Below, piece by piece: positions 62,160 to 64,000 of a stretch of DNA of 64,000 nucleotides. The notes beneath the pieces were generated by a model. It saw only the letters and a list, made by a program, of their open reading frames with translations. It was not told the DNA's origin and ran no database searches. Position numbers and translations under genes: made by a program. The DNA comes from Lapidilactobacillus gannanensis (GTDB lineage Bacteria > Bacillota > Bacilli > Lactobacillales > Lactobacillaceae): the NCBI RefSeq assembly GCF_003946675.1, contig NZ_RHOT01000004.1:1-64000 (forward strand), written 5' to 3'. The first letter of the stretch is position 1. Each line of letters opens with the position of its first letter.

Positions 62160-63316
62160 TTATTTATTGCTTGCTGTAAAAACAAATTCTTCTAGCTGGC
62201 CAACAACAGCCTTCATATCATTATAGTTTGTCATATAATTCGACAATGTAATAATCGCGGCTTGACCATCATTACTAACATGAACAGTCGAACCAAAATT
62301 CACGCCGGCACCATTGGCAATTTTAATGCCATTAGTCTGATTATAAAGACCACCACCATAGGCACTCGACTTGCATTCGCTACTGTGATTAAAGTGCCAT
62401 TTAGCGCACTTCTTATAAACAGATAGAAGTCCGCTGCCGACATATATAATTGTCCAGTTCCTAGCTCAAAATGTTGCTGATTTGGATCCAGTGCCACAAC
62501 TTGTCGGTAAGGATTACTGAGTGGTCCCCCATAACCTAACGGCACTGTCATCGTACCGAGATCATAGCCAAAAGTGGTGTCAGTTAGATTCAGCGGCTCG
62601 GCAATGCCTTTTTCAAATAATTCCTGATAACTTTGCCCAGTCACTTGCTCCAGAATCCCCGCCATCAAAACATAATTAATCGGTTGATAAGTCATTTTAT
62701 TATACCACTGCGGCTGAAATTGAAGCCGCGCAATATCATCAGCAATCGTCGCCTGATCACTAACATATGTGCCACTACCCATGGAAGCCATGGTCAGCCC
62801 TGAAGTCATCGTCAGCATTTGGGCAATCGTAATGTTTTGACTATTGGCAATTTGTGGATAGTAATCGGCCAATTTATCAGTTAATTGCAAGCGACCTTGC
62901 TGGATTTGTTGCATCATTAAAACACCGGTAACACATTTTTGCATTGAATTAATATTATATGGCGTATTCAAAGTATTCTTCTGGCCAGTACTCGCATTGG
63001 CATCACCATTAGCCCATGTGGCTCCGATTTGACCCTTTTCAGCAATAATCCCCGTCCCAATAAACCCAATATTCTGTAACTTAGCGCTTAGTTGTGCTTG
63101 AAGTTGTTGATTCGTTGTGCCAATTAATTTAAGCTCAACCTTTGACGCTTGGGGCTTAGCTTTTAACTTATTTGTTGGTAACACGCGATGATTATTGATT
63201 GGCTGTTTAGTAGCATTACGCTGGCCAGTTGACCAATTAGCCGCGATAAAAATAATTGCAAAAAAAATGATCACCACAATTAGCAATTTTCTTGATTGTT
63301 TACTTTGCTGCTTCAT
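62160..63316 (-). pseudogene. Frameshifted paralogue of the serine hydrolase
   Basis: The first frame (ATG 63316, AGAGG eight bases upstream) encodes a membrane anchor and the hydrolase domain with SMQKCVTGVLMMQQ and YQPINYVLMAGILEQVTG. It closely parallels the neighbour. At about 62365 the frame changes. The remaining 200 bp, in another frame to the TAA at 62160, encode SAYGGGLYNQTNGIKIANGA then VNFGSTVHVSNDGQAAIITL, matching the neighbour's C-terminus. A single-base change explains it. It may be real decay or a sequencing error; otherwise the gene is intact. Confidence 0.8.
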
Positions 63317-63403
63317 CCTTACCACCTCTAATTTGATAAACCAGGGGGAAAATGTTAAACCAAGTCCTTATTCAAGAACTGATGCAGCCATTTCTAAACA
63401 AAC

Positions 63404-63433
63404 GGCATAAAATCCAGTAACAGATTTTATGCC
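63404..63433 (-). terminator. Terminator after dltD
   Basis: Arms GGCATAAAATC/GATTTTATGCC with an 8-bp loop, 40 bp after the dltD stop and followed on the minus strand by GTTTGTTTAG. It separates the dlt operon from the serine hydrolases. Confidence 0.7.
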
Positions 63434-63474
63434 ATTAACTAACTGTATTTGTCCCGCTTAATCTCAACGACAAC

Positions 63475-64000
63475 TTATTTCAGCGACTGTTGCCAAGCCT
63501 TGGTGAAGTAGTAATTATTGATTTTGTACGTTGGTGTTGTTTGGTGTTTAGTCAAGAATGGTTTAACTGACTCATCCATTCGTAACCAGCCGCGCCACCC
63601 CAAATGAATCGTATCTTCCATGTAGTAACTTTGATCGCCATCCTCAGATAAATCAATAATGCGATTAAAGCCTTGGCTGGTTAACTGCTGCTTAATTTTA
63701 GCAGTTGTTTGTCGCCACATTGGTAAAGATAGACCAGTATAATTAATCCATTTCTGATTAATTGGCGGTAAAACAAATTGAACATCGACATGTTCAGCAG
63801 CAAGTTGTTGTAGAACTAATTGGAAGTCAGCATATTCTGGTGACTTCCGATAGTCGATCCAGCCCTGACTGTTCTTCAAATTCTTAACTGCTTTACCACG
63901 CAAGCGCTGATTATAAAAACTATTTTTGATGCCAAACTCATTGTTTGAAGTCTCCTGCTGACCAAGCTTTGTTGCCAGCGTATATAACTGTTGCTGATTA
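63475..64000 (-). CDS. dltD: DltD, C-terminal part (runs off the window)
   Basis: The frame is open to the window edge, so the real start lies beyond 64000. The visible ~174 residues match the C-terminal SGNH-like part of DltD, which takes part in D-alanylation of teichoic acids at the outer membrane face. Seen are NEFGIKNSFYNQRLRGK, NSQGWIDYRKSPEYADFQLV, VDVQFVLPPINQKWINYTGL and MEDTIHLGWRGWLRMD (containing the Asp/His pair expected for the family). It is the last gene of a dlt operon in most lactobacilli, and a terminator follows here. Confidence 0.9.
   Translation of the reverse strand, partial: NQQQLYTLATKLGQQETSNNEFGIKNSFYNQRLRGKAVKNLKNSQGWIDYRKSPEYADFQLVLQQLAAEHVDVQFVLPPINQKWINYTGLSLPMWRQTTAKIKQQLTSQGFNRIIDLSEDGDQSYYMEDTIHLGWRGWLRMDESVKPFLTKHQTTPTYKINNYYFTKAWQQSLK

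Noticed and set aside
1..64000. CRISPR array, tRNA or rRNA genes
   Set aside because: No regularly spaced short repeats with spacers and no cloverleaf or rRNA-like sequence were recognised; the repeats found are dispersed and much longer.

Overview
The window looks like part of a Lactobacillaceae genome. The evidence is moderate-to-low GC, AGGAGG-type ribosome binding sites, frequent TTG starts, a D-aspartate ligase, a dltD gene, an LmrCD-type ABC pair, and plasmid genes of a kind common in lactobacilli. No rRNA, tRNA or CRISPR array was seen. The assignment rests on recognising gene families, not on a database search.

Positions 1-24.9 kb are an accessory, plasmid-like region that is more GC-rich than the rest in the BREX part. 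A small serine resolvase (280-834) is followed by a complete type 1 BREX phage-defence locus. All BREX genes read leftward: brxA, brxB, brxC, pglX, [invertible segment], pglZ, brxL, then a DUF262/HNH (GmrSD-like) gene. Between pglX and pglZ lie a tyrosine recombinase and a second, oppositely oriented pglX cassette without its own 5' end. The cassette and the intact pglX share 137-bp inverted repeats (132/137 identical) at 7716-7852 and 13909-14045, and a second exact 28-bp inverted pair. This is the architecture of a recombinase-driven switch exchanging the specificity part of the BREX methyltransferase. The whole island is enclosed by 117-bp inverted repeats (920-1037 and 20114-20230) derived from a RecB-like nuclease gene. 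Beyond it are topB, a VirB6/TrsL-like conjugation gene, a 31-codon membrane-peptide gene with its own promoter and terminator, and two 36-bp copies of what looks like an IS end.

Positions 24.9-27.1 kb hold the decayed end of a polysaccharide cluster (broken acyltransferase, frameshifted DUF4422 glycosyltransferase) and an intact glf. From 27.7 kb the window looks like ordinary chromosome with a strong envelope theme: a heterodimeric ABC exporter, RNase HI, a DUF915 hydrolase, a bactoprenol-type glycosyltransferase, a YugP-like membrane protease, cardiolipin synthase, a P1B-4-like metal ATPase, a truncated LRR/Ig-like surface protein, a coiled-coil protein, DUF488, a 3-methyladenine glycosylase, a sortase-like secreted protein, a C69 dipeptidase, D-aspartate ligase (peptidoglycan cross-bridge), UspA, a carbohydrate ABC importer lacking its ATPase, small membrane proteins, two serine hydrolases (one frameshifted) and the 3' part of dltD.

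The most unusual structure outside BREX is a family of 0.8-0.9 kb intergenic elements (five large copies and one partial). Each large copy has a central 50-bp hairpin and nested inverted repeats whose arms change together between copies. They sit almost only at gene 3' ends, and one has cut off the end of the surface-protein gene. A second family of about 180 bp occurs three times, and a leader-like structured RNA candidate lies at 48490-48590.
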